Part shown: positions 27,184 through 37,520 of the stretch, in pieces
Layout: each line of letters opens with the position of its first letter
Position numbering within the stretch: position 1 is the first letter of the stretch
Assembly: GCF_900111165.1 (NCBI RefSeq)
Contig: NZ_FOGH01000015.1
Location: 1 to 60,513 of the forward strand
Source: Nitrosomonas sp. Nm51
GTDB lineage: Bacteria > Pseudomonadota > Gammaproteobacteria > Burkholderiales > Nitrosomonadaceae
DNA: 60,513 nt
Direction of reading: 5' to 3'
Translations under genes and position numbers: made by a program
Notes under the pieces: model-generated
Seen by the model: only the letters and a program-made list of their open reading frames with translations
What the model was told of the DNA's origin: nothing
The model's database searches: none

Positions 27184-28269
27184 ATGAACACCGCCCGTCC
27201 CCAGGGAATTGATCTATCGGTTGAACTGCTGCGCGGTGTCGCCGCCATTATGGTCATGCTTTGCCACTATGCCGTGATCATTCACGGCACGGAACGCAGC
27301 TGGCTGAGTTTTTTCTATACAGGTGTCGATTTTTTTTTCGTCATCAGCGGATTTGTCTTTGCGCCTGTACTACTCGCGCCAGGCAGGGAAAATGTAACGG
27401 CGTTCGTTATCAGGCGCGTTTTCAGAATCTACCCGCTTTTTTTGGCGGCAATTTTTCTCTACGCCCTGTTGCCCCACAAAACATGGGATAACAGCATCAT
27501 TTTGCAACATGCCCTGTTTCTCCACACCACCGTCTCCAAGGAAATTGCCTTTTATTATAATCCCGCCTTCTGGTCTCTCCCCGTAGAAATCGAGTTTTAT
27601 CTGCTCATCGCCTTGCTTGTGTCAATCAAAACCCGCAAAACAAAATACATACTCACACTTCTGTTCGGTTTATCACTGATGACCAGTCTGATGACGCATT
27701 ATTTACTGGCGGCAGACTCGCACGCAAAACTGGTGCTGACACATCACCTGCCGGTTATTCTGCCTGAATTTCTGCTGGGCACATTGGCGTATCAAATAAG
27801 CAGAAATTGCGGTAAATTGCCAGGCCTGATTGCTGGCGTTGCAGGTATAGTCCTGCTATTTATGCTCGGACAAGGATTTGTTGCACATGGCGAAAATATC
27901 TTTAACATGACCTACGGCCTGTTTAATCTGTTTTGCGCTCTGGGATATCAGTGGATTCTCATCGCAAGCGCCGTGCTGTTCCGCCCGTCCCGCAGTATTG
28001 ATGCATTTACACTGCTGGCAAGCGTCATGGGCAATCTCAGTTACGGCATCTATCTGTTTCACAATGCAATACCGCCTTTACTGAGACTCCATTTTCAACT
28101 TGACGGCTTTCTGTTGTTGACCGGCTCCATACTGGGCACCCTTTGTCTCTCCGCTATCATGTACAATACGCTGGAGGACCCTGCGCGAAAATATGGAAGA
28201 CGCTTTGCACGGCAGTTCTACAAAGCGGGGCGATCTGATTTACGCGGACTAACGGGAAACAACCAATAG
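27184..28269 (+). CDS. acyltransferase 3 family membrane protein (OafA-like)
   Basis: 361 residues from ATG 27184 (MNTARPQGIDLSVELLRG). TTG 27160 is also in frame and has a better AGGGG ribosome site, so the start is open. About ten hydrophobic helices; family motifs are LRGVAAIMVMLCHY with the catalytic-type histidine, FYTGVDFFFVISGFV, and FWSLPVEIEFYLL. Acyltransferase-3 proteins transfer acetyl or other acyl groups to extracytoplasmic sugars (for example O-antigen O-acetylation). Its place in a glycan export cluster fits decoration of the exported chain. Confidence 0.9.
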   Translation: MNTARPQGIDLSVELLRGVAAIMVMLCHYAVIIHGTERSWLSFFYTGVDFFFVISGFVFAPVLLAPGRENVTAFVIRRVFRIYPLFLAAIFLYALLPHKTWDNSIILQHALFLHTTVSKEIAFYYNPAFWSLPVEIEFYLLIALLVSIKTRKTKYILTLLFGLSLMTSLMTHYLLAADSHAKLVLTHHLPVILPEFLLGTLAYQISRNCGKLPGLIAGVAGIVLLFMLGQGFVAHGENIFNMTYGLFNLFCALGYQWILIASAVLFRPSRSIDAFTLLASVMGNLSYGIYLFHNAIPPLLRLHFQLDGFLLLTGSILGTLCLSAIMYNTLEDPARKYGRRFARQFYKAGRSDLRGLTGNNQ

Positions 28270-28310
28270 TTGTTCATCCGTTTGTAACGCTCCCCGCAGA
28301 TTTACTTACG

Positions 28311-28449
28311 GACACTTCTAAAAATTCAGAATTTTAAACAAGACAAGGCGGAAACAAAAATATTGACACGGCATATGATTGATATATAAGGAGATATTTT
28401 TTGTGACCAACGATGTGCTGTAACAAAGTATGGATCTTGAGAGATGCCC
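28311..28449 (+). repeat. MITE-like repeat, family 2, copy A
   Basis: 139 bp between two genes. The left end reads ACTTCTAAAAATTCAGA and the right end AGAGATGCCC. The reverse complement of 43270-43410 aligns along its whole length (shared TTTTAAACAAGAC, AAATATTG, CATATG, TTGATAT, GGAATATTTTTTGTG-type segments). The right inverted end is partly degraded here. Confidence 0.75.
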
Positions 28450-28526
28450 GTACTTATTATCTGTCAGGCCGCCACAATTGTCTGATGCAACTTTGCTAAC
28501 CGCTCAATCACCTATCAAGCTCATAA

Positions 28527-29624
28527 ATGATCTCGGTCATTCTCGTCAATTACCACTCCGCCCGGCTCGCAATTAACGCTGTTGCATCCGTTATCGATCA
28601 AACGGATATCGAAAAACCCGAAATTATCGTCGTTGACAACAGCACGGCGGAATCTGAACATGCCTTAATGAAGACGCATCTGCCTGACGCGGTCACTTAT
28701 CTTATCAATCAACATAACGCCGGTTTCGCCCGCGCCTGCAATCAGGCTTTTGCCTGCGCCAACGGTGAATTGATTCTTCTGCTTAATCCCGATGCCCGTT
28801 TACTGCCGAATGCTTTATCACTGCTCTCGGATTATTTGAAAAAACACCCTGATGCCGGCGCTGTAGGGCCGCGTGCTTACTGGGACGACGACCGCCGATA
28901 TTTAATGCCCCCCAGCACATTCCCATCTGTCGCAGGATTATATAAGGAAGCCATATCCCGGTTGCATCCTTATCTTGCCGATTATTCATCGCTTGATTTT
29001 CGCAAAAAAGCACTGCGATTCTGGACCTGTACCGCACCCATAGCCGTTGCGGCATTGTCTGGCGGCCATGTACTGCTCCGCCGGGACGCCGTCATTCAAA
29101 GCGGCGGTCTGTTTGACGAACGTTTCTTTATGTACTGGGAGGACAGCGACCTCATGCATCGCCTGAAAAAAACCGGCTACCGCTTGTATATGGAACCGAA
29201 CGCAGGCTGTGTGCACTACTATGAGCATGCCCCTGCAAAAGACAAGCGCATTGCGCAGGGCTGGCCAGCCTATCGGCAGAAACACTTCGCGCATACGAAA
29301 AGTTTCAGGCTCGTTAACTGGCTCGGTCAGCATTTACCTTCTGCAGCAGCAGCCGACATTGAACCGCTCTCATGTCATGATGACAAACTGATTGTTCCTG
29401 TCCCGGCCGGACTGAGAAACGGCTGGCTATTGGAGATCGGAACGAGACCGCAGTTGTTACCGGCAATCGGCCTTTTTGGTAACGGCCCAACGGTTGAAGT
29501 CAGTACGCTGTTATTCAAACGACTGCGTGAGAAAACCTACTACGCACGTTTATCTGCGCCAAATTCAAGGCCGGATTTGGTATATTATTGGCAATGGCAG
29601 GGCTACTCAACAGAAGCACACTAA
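28527..29624 (+). CDS. glycosyltransferase family 2 (rhamnosyltransferase-like)
   Basis: 365 residues. The GT-A core starts at residue 2: ISVILVNYHSARLAINAVAS, then EIIVVDNSTAESE, FARACNQAFACANGELILLL, NPDARLL, and the acceptor-side motif FMYWEDSDLMHRLKKTGYR. These are typical of WbbL/GT2 rhamnosyltransferases acting on lipid-linked glycans at the cytosolic membrane face. The last ~90 residues form an extra domain of unknown role. It begins 77 bp after the MITE-like element and overlaps the next gene by 31 bp, so a new transcription unit probably starts here. Confidence 0.88.
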   Translation: MISVILVNYHSARLAINAVASVIDQTDIEKPEIIVVDNSTAESEHALMKTHLPDAVTYLINQHNAGFARACNQAFACANGELILLLNPDARLLPNALSLLSDYLKKHPDAGAVGPRAYWDDDRRYLMPPSTFPSVAGLYKEAISRLHPYLADYSSLDFRKKALRFWTCTAPIAVAALSGGHVLLRRDAVIQSGGLFDERFFMYWEDSDLMHRLKKTGYRLYMEPNAGCVHYYEHAPAKDKRIAQGWPAYRQKHFAHTKSFRLVNWLGQHLPSAAAADIEPLSCHDDKLIVPVPAGLRNGWLLEIGTRPQLLPAIGLFGNGPTVEVSTLLFKRLREKTYYARLSAPNSRPDLVYYWQWQGYSTEAH

Positions 29625-32600
29625 AAACAGCAAACCATCGTATCATCTCAACTAAATCATTGGAAAATTCACTTATTCCCTTCCAGGCCGTCAGAAACAT
29701 TTCGGGTAACCGCATTTTGGTTTTGGCGCCGCATCCCGATGACGAAGTATTCGGCTGCGGTGGCGCCATCATGCGGCATGTCGAACACCACGGTTTCATT
29801 CAAGTCATTATCGCCACAGATGGCGCCCATGGCGTCGATAATGCCGAGAAGCCAGACTACATTCATCAGCGCCAACAGGAGAGCCTGGCTGCAGCAGCCT
29901 TACTGGGCTACGGCAAACCCGTATTCTGGCATTACCCGGATCGAGAGCTTTTTTATGGCGAGAAACTGATCGCTGACATTGTGACCGCCATACGGTCCAT
30001 CAATGCTGATCTGGTATATGCACCGTCAATCCACGAAGTGCACCCGGATCACCGCGCATTGAGTATGGCCTCGATTGAGGCGGTTCGCCGGTCCAGCCAT
30101 TCAGTGCGTTTGGCGCTGTATGAAATCGGACAACCGGTGCGTCCCAATTTACTGCTTGATATCAGCGATCTGGCCGACCGCAAAATGGAAGCCATGCGCT
30201 GTTTTGCATCCCAAAACGCAAAACAGCGTTACGATCTGGATATCGCAGCGCTTAACCGTTACCGGACCTACACGCTACCTGCTGAAGCAACCGCGGCAGA
30301 GGCGTATATTCTGACCAGCACTACGGAATTGGCCAGCGATCCGCTCAACCTGTATCAATCCGAGCATACCCGGCAGCAAAAATCAGGATTGGCCATTGAT
30401 ACGGAAGACCTGCCACTTGTCAGCGTGATCATACGCAGCATGGACCGGCCCACGCTGTCTGACGCGCTGGATTCGGTTGCATTGCAAACCTATCCTAATA
30501 TTGAAGTTGTTCTTGTCAATGCCAAGGGTCCGGCACACAAAAAACTGAATCCGTGGTGCGGACGTTATCCATTACACTTTACACACAATGATGAACCACT
30601 AAACCGCAGCCGGGCGGCAAATCTCGGACTGAAAACAGCAACAGGAAAATATCTGATTTTTCTGGATGATGATGATTTTTTCTATCCGGAACATATCAAC
30701 AATCTGGTAACCACGTTGCAAAACCGGCGAAACGCCCGATGTGCATACGCGGGTGTGCACGTTCAACACTATACAAATGATGTACTTGATCAAGTTACCG
30801 AATTCAATGAACCTTACGATCAACACAGGCTGCTGAGCAGAAATTTTATACCGATTCATGCTGTGTTGTTCGAAAAATCACTTATTGATTCCAATCAATG
30901 CGGGTTTGATGAGAACCTCAATGTTTTTGAAGACTGGGACTTCTGGATTCAGATTTCACTGTGTTGCGAAATCGTGCATGTCGACACAATCAGTGCCGTC
31001 TATCGCAACCATGGCGATTCCGGCCTGGGACGCGGCCTGGACAAGCCATTTTTGCGGCAAACACGCAGCAAGGTGTATGAAAAATGGAAGTCACGGTTCA
31101 GCGGTGAACAGTTCGAGGATTTGATTCAGTACTGGGACGACAAAACCACCGATTTGACTGGACAACTTGCCGTCCGTACAACACAGACTCACACATTGAA
31201 AAATCGTATTGACCAGCTTGAACATGAAAAACAGTCCAATGTGCAATTCATTCAATCACTGCAAAATTCGATTCAATCCTTGCAATCGCATAATAACCAC
31301 TTAACCGGTGTTATTACCGGTTTCACACAATCTTCCTCATGGAAAATTACGGCACCGTTAAGATTCATATCGCGAATATTACGCGGCGAGTACCGTGAAG
31401 CCTGGGACGGATTGCGCCGCAGGATACTGCCATTCGGAAAAAAAATATACAGAACCCTGCCCGTTCGTTTGCGGCAACGCGTTTTGTCCATCGTTTACCG
31501 CTTGGCCGGCCGTTTATTCGCCGGCACCGAACATTATGAACTTTGGCGCGTTGAGCAGGGTTATGTCAACAACCCTTTACCAATTCATGCCAATACAGCA
31601 TTAACCGGCTTAACCGATGCCGCTGAAATTGAACCATTGACAATAGCGCCTTCAGGACACATTGCAATCCATGCGCATATCTTTTACGCGGACCTGGCAA
31701 AAGAATTTGCCAGGTTTCTAAAAAATATGCCTTATCCATATGACTTGTTCGTTTCCACCACGAGCGAAGCTGACAAACACACATGCCAGCAGGCACTGCT
31801 CCGTTTACCGCAACTCAAACATCTGACCATAACCGTTGTACCGAACCGCGGGCGCGATATCGCGCCGTTTTTTTGCACTTTTGGTAAAAACCTGCAGCAA
31901 TATGCATATATTGCACATATTCACAGTAAAAAATCACTGTACAGCGATGGCAAGGCGGATGGCTGGCGCGAATATTTGCTGAACCAGTTACTGGGCAGTC
32001 CATTACAAATCCGGAAAATTTTTTCACTGTTGACCGGAGACAAAAATGCCGGTTTGATTTACCCGCAGAATGCAACCGTTTTACCGCATTGGGCGAATAC
32101 CTGGCTCTCAAATAAAGCCCTGGGATACCGGTTGTGCAGAAAGCTTGGGGTTGCGCCTATTCCTTCAGGTTATTTCGATTTCCCGGCGGGTTCGATGTTC
32201 TGGGCGCAATCCAAGGCGATTCAACCTCTATTCAACGCTGGTTTTAACATTGAAGATTTTCCTGAGGAAGCCGGACAAAACGATGCTACGCTCGCGCATA
32301 GCATAGAGCGCTTATTTGCCCTGACCGCCCGGCAATCAGGGTTCAACACCTGCATTCTGCAGGATAGGCAATCCCCGAGTTGGTCGCGCTGGCGCATTGA
32401 CCGCTATATGCTGCACCAACAAAAAACAATTGAGACCACAATACGGCAACCCGATGTACAAATAGTCGTTTTTGACATTTTTGATACCTTGATAACACGC
32501 CCATTACTTAACCCAGAGGATATCAAAAAAATTATCGCACACCGCGCCGGAGGAACAGCCGGGGAACGTTATCTCGAATTTCGCGCGATAGCGGAAAATC

Positions 32601-34267
32601 AGGCACGCCAGATTGCAGGGCGCGATGTTGGACTGGATGCTGTCTACAGGGAACTGTCGGTTTTGTCCAGTCTTTCAACTGATGCGATTGAACAGCTGCG
32701 TACGCTTGAAGAAACTATCGAGTCGTCAATCGTTACGCCGCGTCCCGAAGCAATCGCTTTGTTTCAGCTTGCAAAAATACTCGACAAACGGGTCATACTT
32801 GCCAGTGACATGTATCTGTCCAGACCGGTGATTGAAAGCATGTTGGCGCATTGCGGCATCAGTGGCTGGAACAGGCTTTATTTGTCATCCGAGAACGGAT
32901 TACGAAAAGATACGGGCGGCTTTTACCGCCAGCTGCTGGTCGATGAACATGTATCACCGCACGAAATCATGATCATTGGCGATAACGAGCAATCCGATGT
33001 ACAAAAACCCGGGGATCTCAAATTCAGAGTTGCGCATGTCATGCGGCCAGTCGAGCTTGCACGCGCAACGCCCCGTTTTGAACCGATTCTTGAAAAGACC
33101 TGCAATCAAGAAACCAGGGACGATCTGAATACCCAGCTTACGATCGGAACAGTTGTTCAGGCAAACTTCCGGCCACTGTTTTATCCACGCTTTGATCCGG
33201 CCGATTTCGTACCTGCAACACCCTGGGCGGTTGGATTTACGGTAGCCGGTCCGCTGGTATTGTCTTTTGTGCAGTGGCTGACGAAAAAAGCTGCGGATGA
33301 CGCAATGCAATGCCTCTATTTTGTCGCGCGCGAAGGCCAAATACTCAAAATTGCCTATGATTTATGGACATCCGATGATACGCATGCGGCACCATCTGAA
33401 TATCTGGTGCTCTCACGCCGCGCCATTACCGTGCCGATGATTTCTAATCTCGATGATATTTACAAAATAGCCCGTACGGACTTTGCGCCCAATCCGATGC
33501 CGGATTTTATTCTTGAGCGGTACGGCATTAATTTGTCTGAAAAAGAATGCGAAACATTTGCCCGGCAAAAAATATGGCCGAGAAAAAAAACGGTTTTTGT
33601 TGAAAACGAAAATATCGACCGTCTGAGACCGCTGTTGCAGGCGCTCGAAAAACGTATTCTGAAACAAGCCGAACATGAACGCCCCGCACTAACAGCTTAT
33701 TTACAAGATGCTGGTTTGCCTGCTGACGCCAACACCGCCATTGTTGATGTGGGTTATGCAGCAACAACCCAGGGATACCTAAATCGATTGCTGCAAAAGA
33801 AAATTCACGGTTATTATCTGATGACGCTCGACACCGCCGAAATGATTGCCACGGCGCATCAGGTCATTGCGCAAGGCTATTATTATCATTTTGCCAAACC
33901 AAGCGCGACCGAACCGGTTTTATACAGAAAAAGTTTTACCATAGAAAAACTTCTGAGCGCCGACGATGCGCAGATTGTCCGTTACCGGACGTCCGAGACC
34001 GGTGACATTATTCCGGAGTTCCGCATGCTGACGGATGAAGAGCGGCAATCTGCATTAACACGAACTGAAATCCGGCGCGGCATCCTGGATTTTATTCACC
34101 AGTCAATCGCTATCCGCAACAATTTACTGGGCGATTTCAAAATACCACCGCACATCGCGGAAGCACTGTTTTTACAGTTTATTGAAAACCCTTCTCAGTC
34201 TGAACATGAACTGCTGCGGTCAATTGTATTGGACGATTATTATTATGGCCATGGTCTTGTACGTTAA
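29594..34267 (+). CDS. four-domain glycan enzyme: PIG-L deacetylase, GT2, RgpF, HAD
   Basis: 1557 residues from ATG 29594. Domain 1 (~40-230) is a PIG-L/LmbE zinc deacetylase: HPDDE (47-51) and HPDH (150-153). Domain 2 (~275-510) is a GT2 glycosyltransferase with VSVIIRSMDRPTLSDALDSV and an acidic DDDD near 358. A coiled coil (~520-575) and a basic segment follow. Domain 3 (~690-935) is an RgpF rhamnan-synthesis domain with NRGRDIAPFF and HIHSKKS. Domain 4 begins with HAD motif I VFDIFDTLI (D961, D964), motif II around ASDMYLS, and IIGDNEQSDV; the C-terminal 400 residues extend a COG5610-type HAD protein. It probably modifies and extends the surface glycan. The fusion order is unusual, but each domain is clearly recognised. 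Confidence 0.88.
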   Translation: MAGLLNRSTLKTANHRIISTKSLENSLIPFQAVRNISGNRILVLAPHPDDEVFGCGGAIMRHVEHHGFIQVIIATDGAHGVDNAEKPDYIHQRQQESLAAAALLGYGKPVFWHYPDRELFYGEKLIADIVTAIRSINADLVYAPSIHEVHPDHRALSMASIEAVRRSSHSVRLALYEIGQPVRPNLLLDISDLADRKMEAMRCFASQNAKQRYDLDIAALNRYRTYTLPAEATAAEAYILTSTTELASDPLNLYQSEHTRQQKSGLAIDTEDLPLVSVIIRSMDRPTLSDALDSVALQTYPNIEVVLVNAKGPAHKKLNPWCGRYPLHFTHNDEPLNRSRAANLGLKTATGKYLIFLDDDDFFYPEHINNLVTTLQNRRNARCAYAGVHVQHYTNDVLDQVTEFNEPYDQHRLLSRNFIPIHAVLFEKSLIDSNQCGFDENLNVFEDWDFWIQISLCCEIVHVDTISAVYRNHGDSGLGRGLDKPFLRQTRSKVYEKWKSRFSGEQFEDLIQYWDDKTTDLTGQLAVRTTQTHTLKNRIDQLEHEKQSNVQFIQSLQNSIQSLQSHNNHLTGVITGFTQSSSWKITAPLRFISRILRGEYREAWDGLRRRILPFGKKIYRTLPVRLRQRVLSIVYRLAGRLFAGTEHYELWRVEQGYVNNPLPIHANTALTGLTDAAEIEPLTIAPSGHIAIHAHIFYADLAKEFARFLKNMPYPYDLFVSTTSEADKHTCQQALLRLPQLKHLTITVVPNRGRDIAPFFCTFGKNLQQYAYIAHIHSKKSLYSDGKADGWREYLLNQLLGSPLQIRKIFSLLTGDKNAGLIYPQNATVLPHWANTWLSNKALGYRLCRKLGVAPIPSGYFDFPAGSMFWAQSKAIQPLFNAGFNIEDFPEEAGQNDATLAHSIERLFALTARQSGFNTCILQDRQSPSWSRWRIDRYMLHQQKTIETTIRQPDVQIVVFDIFDTLITRPLLNPEDIKKIIAHRAGGTAGERYLEFRAIAENQARQIAGRDVGLDAVYRELSVLSSLSTDAIEQLRTLEETIESSIVTPRPEAIALFQLAKILDKRVILASDMYLSRPVIESMLAHCGISGWNRLYLSSENGLRKDTGGFYRQLLVDEHVSPHEIMIIGDNEQSDVQKPGDLKFRVAHVMRPVELARATPRFEPILEKTCNQETRDDLNTQLTIGTVVQANFRPLFYPRFDPADFVPATPWAVGFTVAGPLVLSFVQWLTKKAADDAMQCLYFVAREGQILKIAYDLWTSDDTHAAPSEYLVLSRRAITVPMISNLDDIYKIARTDFAPNPMPDFILERYGINLSEKECETFARQKIWPRKKTVFVENENIDRLRPLLQALEKRILKQAEHERPALTAYLQDAGLPADANTAIVDVGYAATTQGYLNRLLQKKIHGYYLMTLDTAEMIATAHQVIAQGYYYHFAKPSATEPVLYRKSFTIEKLLSADDAQIVRYRTSETGDIIPEFRMLTDEERQSALTRTEIRRGILDFIHQSIAIRNNLLGDFKIPPHIAEALFLQFIENPSQSEHELLRSIVLDDYYYGHGLVR

Positions 34268-34441
34268 CAATCAGCCATCATAAAAGGCATGATAAAATAC
34301 GCACAAACCATTTATTCCGCGGTACAAATCTACAAAAAGCCAGTGTATTTCCGTTATAATAACCAGCCGGTTAACTGCGGTCGCTGACAGTCAAGCAGTA
34401 GAGTAGTTATACGTCCTAATTTAAATATTATAAACCGCCCA

Positions 34442-36550
34442 GTGATTTATCTATTAAAGTATTTTCCGGTCGCAATCAGTATTCTCAAAACACAGGGTTT
34501 AAATGCGCTGACCAGACGCGTCGCCAAAAAACTATTTTCACCGCCGCAAAAAAACCATCTACCGGAAGTTCATTATTCCGTTGCACTGCAGCACCATCCG
34601 CTCCGTTTCCAGGAAAGCGTTGATCCGGAAATATCCATTATCATCCCGGTCTATAATAAAACCCTGTACACCTTCACCTGTCTCAAATCAATCCATGAGA
34701 GCAGTGGCAGCAACGTGTACGAAGTCATCATTGTGGATGATGCATCCAACGACGATACCGCACAGATGCTCAGCAATATCACGGGCATTTCAGTTATCCG
34801 CAATGTTGAAAACAAAGGTTTCATTTATTCAAGCAACAGGGGAATAAATGCTGCGAGAGGCAAGTATATTGTATTATTAAATAACGACACAATCGTAACC
34901 AGAGGCTGGTTGGACGCATTAAAACATACCTTCAGCCATTTCCCGGATGCGGGACTGGCCGGGGCCAAACTCGTTTATCCCGACGGAAAATTACAGGAAG
35001 CCGGCGGCGTTGTCTGGCAGGATGCATCTGCCTGGAACTATGGCCGTTACGATGACCCCGACAAGCCGGAATACTCTTATTGCAGAGCCGTCGATTACTG
35101 CTCGGGCGCCTGTTTGATGATTCGGCGACAGGATTTGACCGACCTTGGACCCTTTGACGAATACTATGCGCCTGCTTACTACGAAGACACTGATCTTGCT
35201 TTTCGCGTCAGAAAAGCGGGTAAAACAGTATACTATCAACCCGGCGCTGTCGTTGTTCATTTTGAAGGCATTTCTTCCGGCATTGATGTCTCAAAGGGCA
35301 CCAAGCAGTATCAGGTAATCAACCATAAAAAATTCTTTAACCGCTGGAAGGATACGCTCAAATTTCACCGGTCAAACGGCGACAGTCCTCATTTTGAAAA
35401 AGAACGCAACGTAAAAAAACGTGTACTCGTTATTGATGCGCTTGTACTCAAGCCTGACAATGACTCCGGTTCATTACGCATGTTCAATCTGTTAGCCGTT
35501 TTCCAGAATTTAGGTTACAAGGTAAGCTTTATCGCCGCAAACGAGCCCGGTTATCATGACGTCTACACCAGACAAATGCAAATGAACGGCGTTGAATGCT
35601 TTTATAAGCCTTACCCGGAATCCGTTCCCGAACTTCTGAAATCCCACGGGCATCTTTATGATGTAGTTTTACTCAGCCGGGTTAACATCGCCGAAAAATA
35701 TATTGATGACGCACGCAAGTACTGCATTAACGCTATGATATTGTTCGATACCGTCGATCTTCATTTTTTGCGTGAACAGCGGCAAGCCGAAATCAATCAG
35801 GACAAGCTGTTATTGGCCACAGCCAGAATGCGCAAGCAACAGGAATTAACTACCGCACGCAAAGCGGACAAGACATTACTCGTCAGCCCGGTAGAAATCG
35901 AATTGTTCAAACAGGTAGCACCTGATGTTCCGGTCGGGTTGTTATCGAATATTCATCGGAATCAGGAAACGGTCTTCGGTTACCAGCAAAGAAAAGATAT
36001 TCTGTTTATCGGTGGCTTCGAGCACTTGCCGAACGTTGATGCAATGGAATTTTTTATAAAAGAAATTTTTCCGACGCTGCATGCATTAAAGCCGGATATC
36101 AAACTATTGATTGTTGGCTCCCATCTTCCCGATAAAATTGCGGCCCACGCCTCGCCGCATATTATTATCAAAGGCTTTGTATCCGACATAAAACCTATTT
36201 TTGGCCGCATCAGGCTGTCCATCGCACCGCTTCGATATGGCGCAGGCGTTAAAGGAAAGATCAATACCAGCATGACTTACGGCGTACCGGTTGTTGCCAC
36301 AAGCGTGGCCGCTGAAGGTATGAAGCTCGTGCACGACAAGGATATTCTGATCGCAGACGAGCCTGAAGACTTTGCCAGACAAATAATTCGGGCTTACGAT
36401 AATGAACAGCTGTGGACACATTTATCCAATTCCGGCAAAGCCAATATCGAGAAACATTTTTCATTTTCCGTAGCTGAACGACAACTTAGCGAAATTCTGC
36501 TGCATCAGCAAAACACCGGAGGAACCGTCGATCAAGCAGTCAATGCGTGA
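34442..36550 (+). CDS. bifunctional glycosyltransferase (GT2 + GT4-like)
   Basis: 702 residues, start GTG 34442 (no ATG upstream in frame). The N-terminal half is GT2: EISIIIPVYNKTLYTFTCLK, IIVDDASNDDT, LLNNDTIV and EDTDLAFRVRKAG. The C-terminal half (from ~320) is a GT-B domain: RVLVIDALVLKPDNDSGSLR, ILFIGGFEHLPNVDAMEFF, and the donor-site stretch IAPLRYGAGVKGKI with TSVAAEGM. Two sugars, or a repeat unit, may be added by one protein. Stop overlaps the next gene by 8 bp. A gap of 174 bp upstream without clear terminator separates it from the four-domain protein. Confidence 0.9.
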   Translation: MIYLLKYFPVAISILKTQGLNALTRRVAKKLFSPPQKNHLPEVHYSVALQHHPLRFQESVDPEISIIIPVYNKTLYTFTCLKSIHESSGSNVYEVIIVDDASNDDTAQMLSNITGISVIRNVENKGFIYSSNRGINAARGKYIVLLNNDTIVTRGWLDALKHTFSHFPDAGLAGAKLVYPDGKLQEAGGVVWQDASAWNYGRYDDPDKPEYSYCRAVDYCSGACLMIRRQDLTDLGPFDEYYAPAYYEDTDLAFRVRKAGKTVYYQPGAVVVHFEGISSGIDVSKGTKQYQVINHKKFFNRWKDTLKFHRSNGDSPHFEKERNVKKRVLVIDALVLKPDNDSGSLRMFNLLAVFQNLGYKVSFIAANEPGYHDVYTRQMQMNGVECFYKPYPESVPELLKSHGHLYDVVLLSRVNIAEKYIDDARKYCINAMILFDTVDLHFLREQRQAEINQDKLLLATARMRKQQELTTARKADKTLLVSPVEIELFKQVAPDVPVGLLSNIHRNQETVFGYQQRKDILFIGGFEHLPNVDAMEFFIKEIFPTLHALKPDIKLLIVGSHLPDKIAAHASPHIIIKGFVSDIKPIFGRIRLSIAPLRYGAGVKGKINTSMTYGVPVVATSVAAEGMKLVHDKDILIADEPEDFARQIIRAYDNEQLWTHLSNSGKANIEKHFSFSVAERQLSEILLHQQNTGGTVDQAVNA

Positions 36551-37520
36551 GAAAACGCACGGTCAATTGTTTAATAAAATGACCATGCAGCAAGCCGATC
36601 CAAACAATCATGACAGTACAGGGAAATTGCCAATCGCAGTTGTCATCGTCAACTATAATGCGGGGGATTTTCTAACAAAATGTGTCGCGACAATACTGCA
36701 AACGGTTGATTCGGTTGTTATCGTTGATAACGCGTCGACTGATGCAAGTCTGTCGACACTCACCGCCCGATTTCAAAACGAACCCCGGCTCAGAGTGTTA
36801 CACAATCCTGCCAATTTGGGCTTTTCCGCGGGCTGCAATATTGGTCTGGGCGCAACTGACATGCCTTACGTTCTGTTTTTGAATCCTGACTGCAAAGTTG
36901 AAAAGCTATCATTAATTCGTATGCTGCAAGTACTCGAATCCGATCCGCAAATCGGCATGACCGGCGGCTGCCTGGTCAATCCGGACGGCACAGAACAGGG
37001 TGGCGGACGCCGCATCATACCCACGCCGTGGCGCGCTTTTGTACGCGCAACCGGCTTACATCACCTGAGCACATTCTGGCCGGTGTTGTTTCCCGATTTT
37101 CACTTGCATAAGCAGCCGCTTCCTGACAGGCCTGTTGAAGTGGAAGCCATTTCGGGCGCCATGATGCTGGTGCGCCGTCATGCCATACAAACTGCAGGCA
37201 AATGGGACGAGCAGTATTTTTTACATTGTGAGGATCTGGACTTATGCATGCGCTTCAGACAAGAGGGCTGGAAAATCATGTTTGTCCCGAGTGCCAAAGC
37301 TGTCCACTATCAGGGTACATGCAGCAAATCCCGGCCGTTTTTTGTTGCCTGGCATAAACATAAAGGCATGGTTTATTTCTACAAAAAATTTTTCCGCCGG
37401 CAGTACCCAGGCATTTTGATGCATCTGGTTGCTGCCGGCGTCTGGCTGCGTTTCTTTATCGCGACCCTTTATTATGCTTTTTGTTATTTTGTAAAATTTT
37501 TAAAACCAAAACATGGATGA
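36543..37520 (+). CDS. glycosyltransferase family 2, rhamnosyltransferase-like
   Basis: 325 residues; ATG 36543 overlaps the preceding stop (ATGCGTGA). Motifs IAVVIVNYNAGDFLTKCVAT, VVIVDNASTDASL, NLGFSAGCNIGL, LFLNPDC and FLHCEDLDLCMRFRQEGW mark the WbbL-like GT2 group. The C-terminus is hydrophobic (residues ~295-318) and could hold it at the membrane. It is probably one of the enzymes that build the repeat unit exported by Wzm/Wzt. Confidence 0.9.
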   Translation: MREKTHGQLFNKMTMQQADPNNHDSTGKLPIAVVIVNYNAGDFLTKCVATILQTVDSVVIVDNASTDASLSTLTARFQNEPRLRVLHNPANLGFSAGCNIGLGATDMPYVLFLNPDCKVEKLSLIRMLQVLESDPQIGMTGGCLVNPDGTEQGGGRRIIPTPWRAFVRATGLHHLSTFWPVLFPDFHLHKQPLPDRPVEVEAISGAMMLVRRHAIQTAGKWDEQYFLHCEDLDLCMRFRQEGWKIMFVPSAKAVHYQGTCSKSRPFFVAWHKHKGMVYFYKKFFRRQYPGILMHLVAAGVWLRFFIATLYYAFCYFVKFLKPKHG

